Source of the DNA: Candidatus Sysuiplasma superficiale
Lineage (GTDB): Archaea; Thermoplasmatota; Thermoplasmata; Sysuiplasmatales; Sysuiplasmataceae
Direction: 5' to 3'
NCBI GenBank assembly: GCA_019720975.1
Contig: JAGVSJ010000001.1
Span: 124,001-188,000, forward strand
Length of the DNA: 64,000 bases
Shown here: one piece after another, positions 45,839 through 55,668 of the stretch
Numbering within the stretch: the first letter of the stretch is position 1
How the letters are laid out: each line of letters begins with the position of its first letter
Program-made: the position numbers and the translations under genes
The notes under the pieces: model-generated
Seen by the model: only the letters and a program-made list of their open reading frames with translations
Database searches by the model: none
Told to the model about the DNA's origin: nothing

Positions 45839-46663
45839 ATGCCAGGCTATCGGACAATATTGAGAAAGGCTTACCTCTTCACCTTCATAAGGGGTCTCAG
45901 GATATGGACAACATACAAATCGCAGGCGATATTCACAGTACTGCAGTGGGTACTTCCCGTTTTCCTTTACTTCTTTGTTGCATCATACCTGACCAGTCAG
46001 ATATCTTCCTCAGTATCCGTCTTCGGCGGTTCATACATCGCTTTCTTTGTAATCGGACTTGCATTCCAGGGTTATGTCAGTGCAATGGTTGCCTCTCTTT
46101 CGCAGAGGATAAGGACAGAGGAGGAGATGGGCACGCTGGAACACCTGATGCTCTCGCCTACAAGGCCGGGAGCAATACTGCTCTATACCCTTCTCTGGCC
46201 AATTCTGCTCAATTCGATGGAAGCAGTGATTGTTCTCTCCATTGGCACATTCCTGCTAGGAGTGCATCTGCATGTGGATGTGGCGGGCACACTGATCGTT
46301 GTAATTCTCATACTTGCGAGTAACGGTGGCATAGGCATGATGGCGGCTGCTTACACACTCTTCGCAAAGCAGGGAAACCCGATCTCACTTTTCTTCAGCA
46401 CTTTCAGCATATTCATCTCAGGCGTCGTCTTCCCTGTGACAATACTTCCTGCTTCAGTTAGAGCAATAGCCTATGCACTTCCCCTTACATACGGTCTTGA
46501 GGCTCTGAGGTTCACGATGCTTGACGCCTCATCAGTGAGTACCATATTGCCGCTCATAGAGTACCTGGGTATAGCATGCATCGTAACCTTGCCGCTTGGT
46601 CTATACCTCTTCAGGAGAGCATTCAATTTTGTGAGGAACCAGGGGACGCTGTCAGGATACTGA
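45839..46663 (+). CDS. ABC-2 type transporter permease
   Basis: A 274-residue membrane protein with six predicted helices, beginning right after the ATPase stop. The segment LSQRIRTEEEMGTLEHLMLSPTRPGAILLYTLLWP is the typical cytoplasmic loop of ABC-2 (DrrB-like) permeases. Together with the ATPase it would form an exporter. No substrate can be inferred. Confidence 0.9.
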   Translation: MPGYRTILRKAYLFTFIRGLRIWTTYKSQAIFTVLQWVLPVFLYFFVASYLTSQISSSVSVFGGSYIAFFVIGLAFQGYVSAMVASLSQRIRTEEEMGTLEHLMLSPTRPGAILLYTLLWPILLNSMEAVIVLSIGTFLLGVHLHVDVAGTLIVVILILASNGGIGMMAAAYTLFAKQGNPISLFFSTFSIFISGVVFPVTILPASVRAIAYALPLTYGLEALRFTMLDASSVSTILPLIEYLGIACIVTLPLGLYLFRRAFNFVRNQGTLSGY

Positions 46664-46666
46664 GCA

Positions 46667-47350
46667 TCAGGCACCTCTGCGCCGATGATGAATTGCCTGT
46701 GCTGGAGAGAATGTGAATGCTGACGGGCATACCCTGTTCAGCGTACAGTTCCCGCAGAGTGGCCTTCGAGCGGTGCATATTTTCCTTCCATGCGTTATGA
46801 GCAGTGTTGTGAAATCTCCCCAGTTCTTCCGTTCAACAATCTGCATAAGTTCTCTTTCGACGATCACAGGATTGCTGGAAAAGGTGAATCCGAGTCTACC
46901 GCTGAGCCTGAGCACATGCGTGTCTACTGCTATACCCTCATTGATGCCGAAGGCGACAGAAAGAACAACATTCGCTGTCTTCCTTGCAACACCAGGGAGG
47001 GAGAGCAGTTTATCCAGACTCCGTGGAACCTTTCCGCCGTATTCATTCAAAAGCATTGCACACGTCCCCTTGATGTACCTGGCCTTCTGATGATAGTAAC
47101 CGCACGGCTTTATTATCCGCTCAATGTCAGATATGGGTGCACCTGCAAGTCGATCAGGTACAGGAAAGGTGGAGAAGAGAACAGGTGTTACAAGGTTTAC
47201 AGTGCTATCGGTGGACTGTGCCGAAAGTATGGTTGCAACAAGCAGTTCCTCAGGTGAGGAGAAGTTCAGCGCGCATCGAGCCGCAGGGTAGGCTTTCTTC
47301 AGTAAGCTTATGACTTCGGCGGCACGTTTTTCCAGTGTGAGTTTAGTCAT
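46667..47350 (-). CDS. nth: Endonuclease III (DNA glycosylase/AP lyase)
   Basis: Excises oxidised pyrimidines. About 227 residues. Helix-hairpin-helix LPGVARKTANVV with catalytic Lys, catalytic Asp in AVDTHVLRLSGRLG, and the C-terminal [4Fe-4S] site CTARRPLCGNCTLNRVCPS (Cx6Cx2Cx5C). Family alignments begin near MTKLTLEKRAAEVI, hence ATG 47350; an in-frame ATG at 47407, abutting the thioesterase stop, would add 19 residues and would favour coupling. Lies downstream of the thioesterase on one transcript. Confidence 0.93.
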   Translation of the reverse strand: MTKLTLEKRAAEVISLLKKAYPAARCALNFSSPEELLVATILSAQSTDSTVNLVTPVLFSTFPVPDRLAGAPISDIERIIKPCGYYHQKARYIKGTCAMLLNEYGGKVPRSLDKLLSLPGVARKTANVVLSVAFGINEGIAVDTHVLRLSGRLGFTFSSNPVIVERELMQIVERKNWGDFTTLLITHGRKICTARRPLCGNCTLNRVCPSAFTFSPAQAIHHRRRGA

Positions 47351-47407
47351 TGAAGCATGAGTTCTGTGCCGAATTCTGGATGGACTGGCAACTGTGTTCA
47401 TCCTCAT

Positions 47408-47845
47408 CTATACCTTGAATTTTGCATCATAAAGTATCATCCAGGTACCTATTCCCTTTGCACACAGCCTCTGATTTCTGTCGAAGAGGTCCATCTCGGC
47501 AACCACTATATTTCTCCCACCTCTGACCACCTTTGCCTCACACACCATATCCCCTCTTGGTACTGTTTCGAGAAAATTGACCTTCAGCTCTACCGTGACC
47601 TGATTCTTTCCCTGATTGACGGTTGCTGTCGCTGTCCCGCCCGCTGCGTCAATAAGTGTGCATACTGCACCACCGTTCACTATGCCACCGTATCTGAGAA
47701 CCACTTCACTATCCGGCATCCTGAGCTTTGCATATCCCTTTCTGACTTCAAGCACTTCAACTCCAAGGTGCCCAAGAAAAGGATCTCCACGTATGATTGA
47801 AGACAGGCTCGCGAGTGAGCTGACATCATCAGTCTTTTCAGGCAT
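47408..47845 (-). CDS. PaaI-type hotdog thioesterase
   Basis: A 145-residue single-hotdog protein. GGIVNGGAVCTLIDAAGGTATATV contains the HGG-like motif (here NGG) and the catalytic acidic residue of PaaI-family acyl-CoA thioesterases. Substrate unknown. A reverse AT-rich element (47871-47880) ~27 nt upstream suggests a leaderless ATG at 47845. Followed directly by endonuclease III. Confidence 0.85.
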   Translation of the reverse strand: MPEKTDDVSSLASLSSIIRGDPFLGHLGVEVLEVRKGYAKLRMPDSEVVLRYGGIVNGGAVCTLIDAAGGTATATVNQGKNQVTVELKVNFLETVPRGDMVCEAKVVRGGRNIVVAEMDLFDRNQRLCAKGIGTWMILYDAKFKV

Positions 47846-47871
47846 ATCTCATGCCAGATGACACCGGGCAA

Positions 47872-50688
47872 TTAAACAATTGCATTTCGCTTGTGGGCAT
47901 CTGACAGCAGTCGCGTTAGAACGTAGTGCAGTATGCCTCCTGCCCTGTAATATTCAAGCTCCACCTCTGTGTCCAGACGAACATCAAGTTCTGCAGTCCT
48001 GCTCCGGCCCGCCGTATCCGTGTAAAGCACCCTGGCCCTGTCCCTGGGTTTCAGATTCTCACCTATCTCTATGGAGAAGGTGCCCGACATATCCATTGAG
48101 AGCGATGCGGCGTCCTCCCCTTCTTTGAACTGCAGCGGGAGTATGCCCATCCCTACAAGGTTGCTCCTGTGAATACGCTCAAAACTTCTTGCAATCACAG
48201 CCCGAACACCCAGAAGCATTGGGCCTTTAGCAGCCCAGTCTCTAGAGCTTCCAGTGCCGTACTCGGCCCCCGCAATAACTATTAGAGGGACCTTTTCGGT
48301 CGCGTATTTCATTGCAGCATCGAATATTGTCATCTTCTCGCCATCCGGATAATGGAGCGTGAAACCACCCTCCGTGCCCGGCACGAGCAGATTTTTGATT
48401 CTCCTGTTGGCAAATGTCCCCCTCATCATGACCCTGTCATTTCCGCGACGTGACCCATAGGTGTTGAAGTCCGAAGGGTGGACACCATGTTCCAGCAGAT
48501 ATTTTCCTGCGGGTGTGTCCGCAGAAAATGCGCCAGCAGGGGATATGTGGTCCGTGGTCACCGAGTCACCGAAATAGCACAGGACCCTCGCACCTGTAAT
48601 GCCTGAAATAGGTTTGTGCCCGCGAATATCGAATCCGTCGAAGAACGGCGGATGCTGGATGTAGGTGCTCTTCTCATCCCATCTGTAAAGAACACCTGAT
48701 GGGGCCGACAGGCTGTTCCATTCTTCATTGGCGTTCTGGAAGTTTGAGTACCTTTCCCTGTACATATCAGGTGTGATTGTTCTAGCCATTATATCACGGA
48801 TCTCCGCGGAGGAAGGCCATATGTCTCTCAAGTAGACATCCCTTCCATCTGCTCCCCTGGCGAAGGGCTCGGTTGTTATATCCTTCAGAACAGTCCCTGC
48901 CAGGGCAAAGGCGACGACCAGAGGTGGTGACATGAGATAATTTGCCCTGACATCGTTGTGTATCCTCGCCTCGAAGTTCCTGTTGCCAGAAAGTACGCTG
49001 CAGACGGAGAGCTTGCCGGAGTTTATTGCCTTGGACACCGGTTCGGGAAGCGGCCCGCTGTTCCCTATGCATGTTGTGCATCCGTAGCCGACCAGATAAA
49101 AACCGAGCTTTTCAAGTGGTTCCATGAGACCTGCTTTCTTCAGATAGTCGGTGACAACCCTTGAACCCGGAGCCAGACTGGTCTTTACCTTCTTCTGCAC
49201 TGCCAGTCCCATGTCGACCGCCTTCCTTGCGAGAAGACCCGCAGCCACCATCACCTCGGGATTGCTTGTGTTGGTGCAGCTTGTAATCGCTGCTATGACA
49301 ACATCACCATCGGAAAGAACTGATCTGGAGCCCGGTGGATATTCAATTTCGACACTTTTCATTTCAGTTGCCTCACTCTTGAATTTCATTACCTCCGGCG
49401 CCGGAAGGCCCCCTTCATAGGTGAGATTTGAGCGAGCAGAGTTGCTGTGGGAATTTGCATTAACAGAGAAGAGCTGTGAGAGAAAGTTCTCCCTTATTTT
49501 TCCAAGAGGAACACGGGACTGCGGGAGTTTAGGTCCGGAAACACTCGGTTCCACGGACGAAAGATCAAATTCAATCCTCGTGCTGTATTCCACCCTTGAG
49601 TAATCAATATTCCAGAACTGCTGTGCCTCATAGTAGCGCCTGACATTCTCGACGTGTTTCCTGTCGCGCGCAGTCGCGAGAAGATACGAAAGCGTTTCAT
49701 CATCAACAGGGAAGAGTGCGATGGTTGCGCCATATTCAGGGCACATGTTTGACAGGGTTGCCCTGTCAGGAATGCTGAGTTTACTCACACCCTCTCCGTA
49801 GAATTCAACAAACTTGCCAACAACGTTCTCCTTTCTCAAAAGCTGTGTCATGGTGAGTGTTAGATCAGTTGCAGTCACACCTTCCCTCAAGCTCCCTGTC
49901 AGATGGACTCCAACAACCTCAGGTTGCGCAAACGTAACGGGTTGATCCAGCATGGCAGCCTCAGCCTCTATACCGCCAACACCAAAGCCGAGGACGCCTA
50001 TGCCGTTGACCATAGTTGTATGAGAGTCTGTGCCCACGAGGGTGTCAGGGTAGGCAACATTACGGCCACTTGATTCCGTGACAGATACGCAGGTGGCAAG
50101 GTACTCGAGATTCACCTGATGAACTATGCCAAGCGAAGGCGGCATGACCCTGAAATTACGGAAGGCTCCTGAGGCCCATTTGAGAAATGAATACCTCTCA
50201 TGGTTCCGTTTCAGTTCCATTTCGCGGTTGATTATGAATGAGTCGGGTGAACCGAAAGAATCGACCTGAACAGAATGGTCTATGACAAGATCTACCGGAA
50301 CCTGAGGCTGAACGAGGCCTGGATCAAAACCGAGCTTTGAAACGGCATCCCTCATTGCCGCAAGATCGACAATTGCAGGCACGCCGGTGAAGTCCTGCAT
50401 CAGGACTCTTGACACTTTGAAGGGGATCTCCTCATCCACAGGCTCCGCTGCGTTCCAGTTTGCGAGAGACGTGACATTATCCTCCCTTATCACAGAACCG
50501 TCCAGATTTCGCAGCAGCGATTCAAGGACAATTCTCAACGACAGCGGCAATCTTGATACATGACCCACACCTGCCTTCTCAAGCGCGGGAAGTGAATAGA
50601 ATTCAACTGGCGCATCGCTGCTGTCCCTGAATGACTGGATGGTATCCCATAAATGGTGCAGCCGGCGACCTTCACTGTTCTCTTTCAT
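47872..50688 (-). CDS. acnA: Aconitate hydratase (AcnA/IRP type)
   Basis: Isomerises citrate to isocitrate in the citric acid cycle. Length 938 residues, full size for AcnA. Cluster cysteines in AITSCTNTSNPEVM and GYGCTTCIGNSGPL; substrate region VGTDSHTTMVNGIGVLGFGVGGIEAEAAML; swivel domain SFNTYGSRRGNDRVMMRGTFANRR and IAGAEYGTGSSRDWAAKGP. ATG 50688 lies 27 nt from a reverse TATA element (AATTAATCC, 50711-50719), so the TTG eight codons upstream is rejected. Confidence 0.96.
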   Translation of the reverse strand: MKENSEGRRLHHLWDTIQSFRDSSDAPVEFYSLPALEKAGVGHVSRLPLSLRIVLESLLRNLDGSVIREDNVTSLANWNAAEPVDEEIPFKVSRVLMQDFTGVPAIVDLAAMRDAVSKLGFDPGLVQPQVPVDLVIDHSVQVDSFGSPDSFIINREMELKRNHERYSFLKWASGAFRNFRVMPPSLGIVHQVNLEYLATCVSVTESSGRNVAYPDTLVGTDSHTTMVNGIGVLGFGVGGIEAEAAMLDQPVTFAQPEVVGVHLTGSLREGVTATDLTLTMTQLLRKENVVGKFVEFYGEGVSKLSIPDRATLSNMCPEYGATIALFPVDDETLSYLLATARDRKHVENVRRYYEAQQFWNIDYSRVEYSTRIEFDLSSVEPSVSGPKLPQSRVPLGKIRENFLSQLFSVNANSHSNSARSNLTYEGGLPAPEVMKFKSEATEMKSVEIEYPPGSRSVLSDGDVVIAAITSCTNTSNPEVMVAAGLLARKAVDMGLAVQKKVKTSLAPGSRVVTDYLKKAGLMEPLEKLGFYLVGYGCTTCIGNSGPLPEPVSKAINSGKLSVCSVLSGNRNFEARIHNDVRANYLMSPPLVVAFALAGTVLKDITTEPFARGADGRDVYLRDIWPSSAEIRDIMARTITPDMYRERYSNFQNANEEWNSLSAPSGVLYRWDEKSTYIQHPPFFDGFDIRGHKPISGITGARVLCYFGDSVTTDHISPAGAFSADTPAGKYLLEHGVHPSDFNTYGSRRGNDRVMMRGTFANRRIKNLLVPGTEGGFTLHYPDGEKMTIFDAAMKYATEKVPLIVIAGAEYGTGSSRDWAAKGPMLLGVRAVIARSFERIHRSNLVGMGILPLQFKEGEDAASLSMDMSGTFSIEIGENLKPRDRARVLYTDTAGRSRTAELDVRLDTEVELEYYRAGGILHYVLTRLLSDAHKRNAIV

Positions 50689-50710
50689 GGTGCTCCATAG
50701 GAGGATTGCC

Positions 50711-50719
50711 AATTAATCC
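50711..50719 (-). promoter_or_regulatory. TATA box of acnA
   Basis: Reverse-strand GGATTAATT, centred ~27 nt before the ATG at 50688, consistent with a leaderless mRNA. Confidence 0.5.
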
Positions 50720-50796
50720 TTTTCGAAATGACACAATCTGCGGCAACTGTCCATTCCATCAGACAGGCTTCCGCTGATGATGTAACCTTTCTTGAT

Positions 50797-50882
50797 AGCC
50801 ACCAGGGAGATTTGAACTCCCGACCTGCTGATATCTTGCGGACATTACAAGTCAGCCGCTCTACCGCCTGAGCTATGGTGGC
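50797..50882 (-). tRNA. tRNA-Thr (TGT), with 13-nt intron
   Basis: On the reverse strand, acceptor GCCACCA (50882-50876) pairs with TGGTGGC (50804-50798), discriminator T. D-arm GCTC/GAGC, anticodon stem GCTGA/TCAGC, T-arm GGGAG-TTCAAAT-CTCCC. Intron 50833-50845 at 37/38: CTTG in the anticodon loop pairs with CAAG in the intron with bulges TAA and ATA; splicing gives loop CTTGTAA, anticodon TGT. No encoded CCA. A reverse TATA element (near 50907-50915) lies ~28 nt upstream. Confidence 0.95.
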
Positions 50883-51084
50883 ATTAACGGCCCAATTCAC
50901 CTTAGTGATATAAAAACGATGCTCAGGACGGGTCAGGGGACTGTTCCGGGTTTACCGTCCATGTTCTATGGTCGATCAGGTTCCTGTCGCCAGAGCATCT
51001 GAAAAATAAAGACACACTTTCCTGGTTAATCCCCCGACGTCTGCATAAACGCCAGAGCTGCATGATACAGAATTATTGCCGAAT

Positions 51085-51094
51085 TTATTAAATA
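51085..51094 (+). promoter_or_regulatory. Candidate promoter of the histidine kinase
   Basis: TTATTAAATA would start transcription near 51115 and give a leader of ~65 nt. The 297-bp gap before the kinase (50883-51179) also holds the tRNA-Thr promoter; nothing else is seen. Confidence 0.4.
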
Positions 51095-51179
51095 CCAACC
51101 ATAACGAATTCGACTGATTAGCGGACGGGAACACATTCGGTCACTCGGCGGTCCGTATGCAGTAGAGAGTGAGATATCA

Positions 51180-53639
51180 GTGAGAGGCATCCGTAGAAGA
51201 ATCTGGAATTATCTTCAATTCTGGTATCCGCCCGTAATTGCCACTGCGGTGCCGACAGGCATTGTTATCCTCATGGCTGCCTTTGGAGTTTCTCTCGGCT
51301 CCAGTTCGATGGACGTGGGTGTCGACCTTGCTTCTGTCGTGTATCTGATCATAATGACATCCGCAATATGCACGGCTTATCTGCTCAGATACAAAGAACT
51401 TGAACTCAGGTACGACTTAATCTCGGCCGCGGCATTTCTCCAGTTTCTTCTCATCAGTACTGCCATATCTGTATATTTTTCCGATGCCGCATCGGATATT
51501 GTTTTTCCGATTATCGGGCTTGCAACCATCATTGTGCTGGCAGCCGGCATCCCGTTAAGTGACAGGAGGGAAAAATGGCCGACGAATCTGATGTTTTTAT
51601 GGATGTCGGCGCCAACTGTGATGACATTAGCGTTTCTTTATTCCCTTCACAACATGTCCACTGGCGTCTTCACGTTTATGTCCAACAATGTGGTTGACAC
51701 ACTTGCCCATGTTGTAGTTATCTCAATAGCGCTCATTCTCATCCTCAAGCTCAGGCATCATGCGTTCAAGCCGTTTCGCTACAGCTTCCATGGCTTGATC
51801 GCATTTTCGTTTCTGCTCATTTTTTCTACAATGATTCACTTCATGTCTACCAGAAAGCTCGATCTCGCATGGTGGGTGTCCAGTTTACTGGTTTGGCTAT
51901 CGCTGCTGTTCGTGTTGTGGGGTAATTTCATGGATTACACGTGGTATGCGGAAGAGGAGAAACACACTTATCAGTTGATGAATCAGGTGCAGAATAGTTT
52001 AAGGAGAGAGACACCTGCAAGACTCTCGGCAGGCATTGTTATTGCCATTTCCTCCGGAATTAAGGACGCAGGATGTTTCAGCTACACCTCAATGGATGGG
52101 GATGACTGGGAGCTTGAAGATGAGGTTGTGCCATGCGGGATACAAGCCGGATCCATGCCGCCAAGACTCAATTTCAGCGTAAGGGAACTGATGCTGGATG
52201 AACCGGACGTTTTCATCAGTTCTTCCGACCGTACGGCGGCAGGCAGAAGATTGAAGGAGGTTTCGGCCGTTCCATGTGGTGGGGCCATCTTCAGGGCGCC
52301 AAACGGCAGATTCCATTTTTTAGGCATCAGAGAAGCAGGACGGCAATGGTGGGAAGGATATGAAATCATAATGCTCAAATCGATTGCCCTTGCACTGGGA
52401 CTTGCGGCGTATCAGCGTGAAACGTCGGTAAAGCGCGCAAAGATGATAATGCAGCTCCTGTCGATCACACATGCGGTGAAAAGGATTTTCTCGGCATCGG
52501 ATTTGGCGGAACTGCGCTCGAATGCAATCAGGCTGATTACGGATGAACTGGGATTCGATAATGTCTCGCTTTGGAGTGTCGAAGAAAATGACATCCTCGT
52601 ACCACGCAATTTCCTTTGGAGAGGAAGGAAGGAGAAAGAACTGAGTTCGAACGATGTTCTGCGGTTCGGAGTTGGCATTGTAGGGACCGTTGCCAGAACC
52701 GGCAAACCGCTGCTCGCGAATGATGTAACTGCCGAGCCGGCATATGTGGATCTGATCGGTTCAGACACCCAAAGCGAATATGCAGTGCCAGTAATGCAGG
52801 ACGACAGGGTTATTGCAGTCCTCGATGTGCAGTCAAATCAAAAAAACTCTTTTGACTCAATGGATACCGAGGTGATAGACACGATTGCAATGCTGATTGC
52901 AGCAGGATTTGATTTTTATCGCCTCAGATCCGACCTGAACGAAGGCAAAAAGCTTGCCGAAATGCGGGCCGGACTTGTTTCACATGACCTGCGGAATATG
53001 TTTCAGGCAATGCGCGTTTTTCTTCAGTTGCTTCGCTCGGATCTTTCTGCCAACAAGAATGTCCCAGCCAAAGATCTGGATTACATCGCGAATATAGAGA
53101 GTTCGATAGATGCCTCCCTTAAATTTCTTGAAAATGTGCTGAAGATCTTCAAGATAGAGAGCGGGACGCTGGAACTGACATCCTTCGACCTTCGTGAGGT
53201 TCTGGAGAATTCTGCCTCAATAGTAAAGCTCAGCTTTCCCTCCAGGGACATACGATTCATGTTCAGCCTTGACACCAGCCCGACAGTTCTTGTCGGAAAC
53301 AGCCTGATCGGTGAAGTGTTTTCCAACTTGTTTTCCAACTCTGCAAAATATTGCGACAAGGCACAGGTAGTTGTGGAAGTCACAGCGCAAAAATGCAGCC
53401 GCAAAGGAAGGGAAACAGTATGCGTCAGGGTCACAGACAATGGCAGAGGCATTCCACGCAACCGTTTTGCAACGGTATTTAACAGATTCCATACTGCGAC
53501 AGGCGGAACGGGCCTTGGTCTCTCGCTAGTAAAGGAAATCATGGACAGCATCGGTGCCGAAATAGAACTGGTGGAAAATGTCCCGGGCGATAGCAATGGC
53601 GGAACTTCATTCATACTGTATTTCATACCCTTTTCCTGA
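51180..53639 (+). CDS. Membrane sensor histidine kinase (8 TM + GAF + HisKA + HATPase)
   Basis: An 819-residue protein. About eight membrane helices fill residues 15-255 with no large external loop, so the signal is probably sensed in or near the membrane. A linker domain follows, then a GAF domain (~430-570, VGIVGTVARTGKPLLANDV...YAVPVMQDDRVIAVLDVQS), the dimerisation helix with phospho-His H602 in LVSHDLRNMFQAM, and the ATPase domain: N box FSNLFSNSAKYC, G1 DNGRGIP, F box VFNRF, G2 GGTGLGLSLVKE. GTG start 51180. No response regulator is adjacent. Two-component kinases are sparse in many Thermoplasmata, so recent acquisition is possible but not shown. Confidence 0.93.
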   Translation: MRGIRRRIWNYLQFWYPPVIATAVPTGIVILMAAFGVSLGSSSMDVGVDLASVVYLIIMTSAICTAYLLRYKELELRYDLISAAAFLQFLLISTAISVYFSDAASDIVFPIIGLATIIVLAAGIPLSDRREKWPTNLMFLWMSAPTVMTLAFLYSLHNMSTGVFTFMSNNVVDTLAHVVVISIALILILKLRHHAFKPFRYSFHGLIAFSFLLIFSTMIHFMSTRKLDLAWWVSSLLVWLSLLFVLWGNFMDYTWYAEEEKHTYQLMNQVQNSLRRETPARLSAGIVIAISSGIKDAGCFSYTSMDGDDWELEDEVVPCGIQAGSMPPRLNFSVRELMLDEPDVFISSSDRTAAGRRLKEVSAVPCGGAIFRAPNGRFHFLGIREAGRQWWEGYEIIMLKSIALALGLAAYQRETSVKRAKMIMQLLSITHAVKRIFSASDLAELRSNAIRLITDELGFDNVSLWSVEENDILVPRNFLWRGRKEKELSSNDVLRFGVGIVGTVARTGKPLLANDVTAEPAYVDLIGSDTQSEYAVPVMQDDRVIAVLDVQSNQKNSFDSMDTEVIDTIAMLIAAGFDFYRLRSDLNEGKKLAEMRAGLVSHDLRNMFQAMRVFLQLLRSDLSANKNVPAKDLDYIANIESSIDASLKFLENVLKIFKIESGTLELTSFDLREVLENSASIVKLSFPSRDIRFMFSLDTSPTVLVGNSLIGEVFSNLFSNSAKYCDKAQVVVEVTAQKCSRKGRETVCVRVTDNGRGIPRNRFATVFNRFHTATGGTGLGLSLVKEIMDSIGAEIELVENVPGDSNGGTSFILYFIPFS

Positions 53640-53731
53640 GACTGGCAGGGATGTTGCACAAAACAGTCGCAGAATTCGTCTGCATCTCCCCCAGACAGTC
53701 CTGAAAGGCGAGATGAAAATTGCGCGGGAGT

Positions 53732-54412
53732 TTATTGTCTTTTAGGGCCAGTGTTCATAAAGCCGCCGGGACCGCCGGAACTTATGTTAAAGGTTGTTTC
53801 ACCGGTCTGCAGCAAACGTGCCTGATTCTCATCCAGCTCTGTAACAGAGACGTCTTTCCCTATTATGGCGCTGTTGCCGTAGGGGTCCTCCACAACAAGA
53901 TGGAACGGTTCATTCCCTTCCTTCATCCGGTCTATCCTTTCAAGCAGTCTCTCACATCTTTCATATACGTCCTGTTCCGCATCCATCTTGACCAAACTGA
54001 CGACATCGCTTATACGGTTAAGAACACCCTCCACATTGGTAATGAAGCATTCAGAAGCCGTTCCGGGCTCAATATTTGTACCTATCTCAGGTATCCTGAT
54101 TGTTCCTGAATTGGATCTGACAATCTTGGAATCAAGCGCGCGGGCGGATTCGACCGAAAGTTCGAATCTTGTGGGTCCCTTGTTTTCAAGTATTATCAGG
54201 TCAGAATGCTTGAAACCGCATGAGCCGCAGACGTATGTTGTCTGCATCGCCCTGCCAATATAAGGGAGTGTGAGCGATGTGAGCGTATTGATCATTTTCC
54301 TCTCACCGCAGGCAATGCAGGGCAGTTCGACAAGAACTTCGACCGGCGAACTGTCAATTACGGAGGGATCTCCTCCGTTTCCGTCCCTTGTTCCATCCAT
54401 CGTATCAGCCAT
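53732..54412 (-). CDS. ZPR1-family zinc-finger protein
   Basis: Length 226 residues. One C4 zinc finger, with CIACGERKM and YVCGSCGFKHSDL giving Cx2C...Cx2C, followed by the ZPR1 beta domain (VVEDPYGNSAII near the end). Eukaryotic ZPR1 carries two such modules and acts with EF-1A; archaeal proteins have one. Function in Archaea is unsettled. ATG 54412 has AGGAG directly abutting it, and the next in-frame ATG four codons on is better spaced. Confidence 0.9.
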   Translation of the reverse strand: MADTMDGTRDGNGGDPSVIDSSPVEVLVELPCIACGERKMINTLTSLTLPYIGRAMQTTYVCGSCGFKHSDLIILENKGPTRFELSVESARALDSKIVRSNSGTIRIPEIGTNIEPGTASECFITNVEGVLNRISDVVSLVKMDAEQDVYERCERLLERIDRMKEGNEPFHLVVEDPYGNSAIIGKDVSVTELDENQARLLQTGETTFNISSGGPGGFMNTGPKRQ

Positions 54413-54524
54413 CTCCTAAATTGAACAAATACTTAACTGAAGCGGCAAAGAGGACGGAACTGAGTTGCCGGAACGTTCTGATTCTACGGCCGCAGGTCGA
54501 AACAAGGTCACGGAAAAAAACTGT

Positions 54525-55610
54525 TCAGCATTCAATCAGTTCCCTTGGCGCATCAGTGAGAACACGTGCTCCCGACTTACGGACGACAACGTCATCCTCT
54601 ATACGGACACCGCCGTAACCTGAAATATATGCTCCAGGCTCAACTGTAACCACCATTCCCTCATCGAGTGTACCGCTTGAGGATGGGGAGAGAGTGGGCA
54701 GCCCGTCGTGCACCTGAAGTCCAAGGCCATGCCCGAGACTGTGAATGAAACTTCCCTTGAACTCACCTGCATCGATGACCTTTCTCGCCTCCGCGTCCAC
54801 TGCCGATTCCCTTGCGCCGCTGCGGATCGCGGAAATGCCTGCCTTCTGGGCATTGAGCACAGTCTGATACAGGCGTTTCTGCCTTTCGTCCGCTCTCCCG
54901 TAAACGAATGTCCTGGTGATGTCAGAACAGTATCTCCTGTACGTTCCACCGAAATCTGTGAGGACGAACTGCCCTTTCCTGAGCCTCAGGTCACCTGGAG
55001 AATAGTGCGGTATGGCGCTTGTCTTCCCGAAGGAAACAATCGGTGGGAAGGATGGAGCTTCGCTTCCCTCATCATAAAGAGCCTTTGATATGAGCGCCGA
55101 GAGCTTTCTCTCAGTGACTCCTTCTGCAAGCATTTCAGGTATGCGCTCGACAACGCGGGATGCAATCCTGCATGATTTTGAAATGCTGGCAATTTCTCTC
55201 TCATCCTTCACTGCCCTGCACTTGGCGATCTCAGTGGAACAGTCGTATATCCTGCCTCTGAATGCCCTTTTAACGGTCATGAAGGAGGTGTGTGTCAGGG
55301 CGGGAAAATTCATGCCAATCGTATCGAAGCGTGACAGTGCCTTTGCAAGCTTTGACTGCATATCAGAACTGTTACTGACGACAGTGGTGTTTACGTCCAG
55401 TCCTGCAAGGGCTGGAGCCTCCAGAGGACTCGTAAATACAGAAACTCCCCGTTTGCTCACAAGAGCAGCAGATCCCTCAAATATGCCTGAATGAGCGCCG
55501 ACAAAGTACCTGAAATTGTGATCTATGAGATTGTCATGGCCGTTCGCTATCACCACAGCCTCAACCTTCCCATTGAGGATTTTGAAAAGGCGTGAATATC
55601 TGCTATCCAT
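54525..55610 (-). CDS. pepQ: Xaa-Pro dipeptidase/aminopeptidase (M24B)
   Basis: Cleaves X-Pro bonds. Length 361 residues. N-terminal creatinase-like domain (1-125), then metallopeptidase domain with ligands Asp in VLTDFGGTYRRYCSDITRTF, His in SLGHGLGLQVHDG, Glu in VVTVEPGAYI and Glu in VRIEDDVVV. ATG 55610 lies 26 nt from reverse TATA ATTTATCTAT (55631-55640); the open frame upstream runs through that promoter and into archease, so it is rejected. Confidence 0.93.
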   Translation of the reverse strand: MDSRYSRLFKILNGKVEAVVIANGHDNLIDHNFRYFVGAHSGIFEGSAALVSKRGVSVFTSPLEAPALAGLDVNTTVVSNSSDMQSKLAKALSRFDTIGMNFPALTHTSFMTVKRAFRGRIYDCSTEIAKCRAVKDEREIASISKSCRIASRVVERIPEMLAEGVTERKLSALISKALYDEGSEAPSFPPIVSFGKTSAIPHYSPGDLRLRKGQFVLTDFGGTYRRYCSDITRTFVYGRADERQKRLYQTVLNAQKAGISAIRSGARESAVDAEARKVIDAGEFKGSFIHSLGHGLGLQVHDGLPTLSPSSSGTLDEGMVVTVEPGAYISGYGGVRIEDDVVVRKSGARVLTDAPRELIEC

Positions 55611-55630
55611 GCTCGGCAGATAAGCGATGG

Positions 55631-55668
55631 ATAGATAAATTGTTCGTGGCCGAGGATAGTTTAATTTC
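55631..55668. promoter_or_regulatory. Overlapping divergent promoters of pepQ and archease
   Basis: Reverse ATTTATCTAT (55640-55631) is 26 nt from the pepQ ATG; forward AGTTTAATTTC (55658-55668) is 28 nt from the archease GTG at 55691. Both genes appear leaderless, in an 80-bp spacer. Confidence 0.55.
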
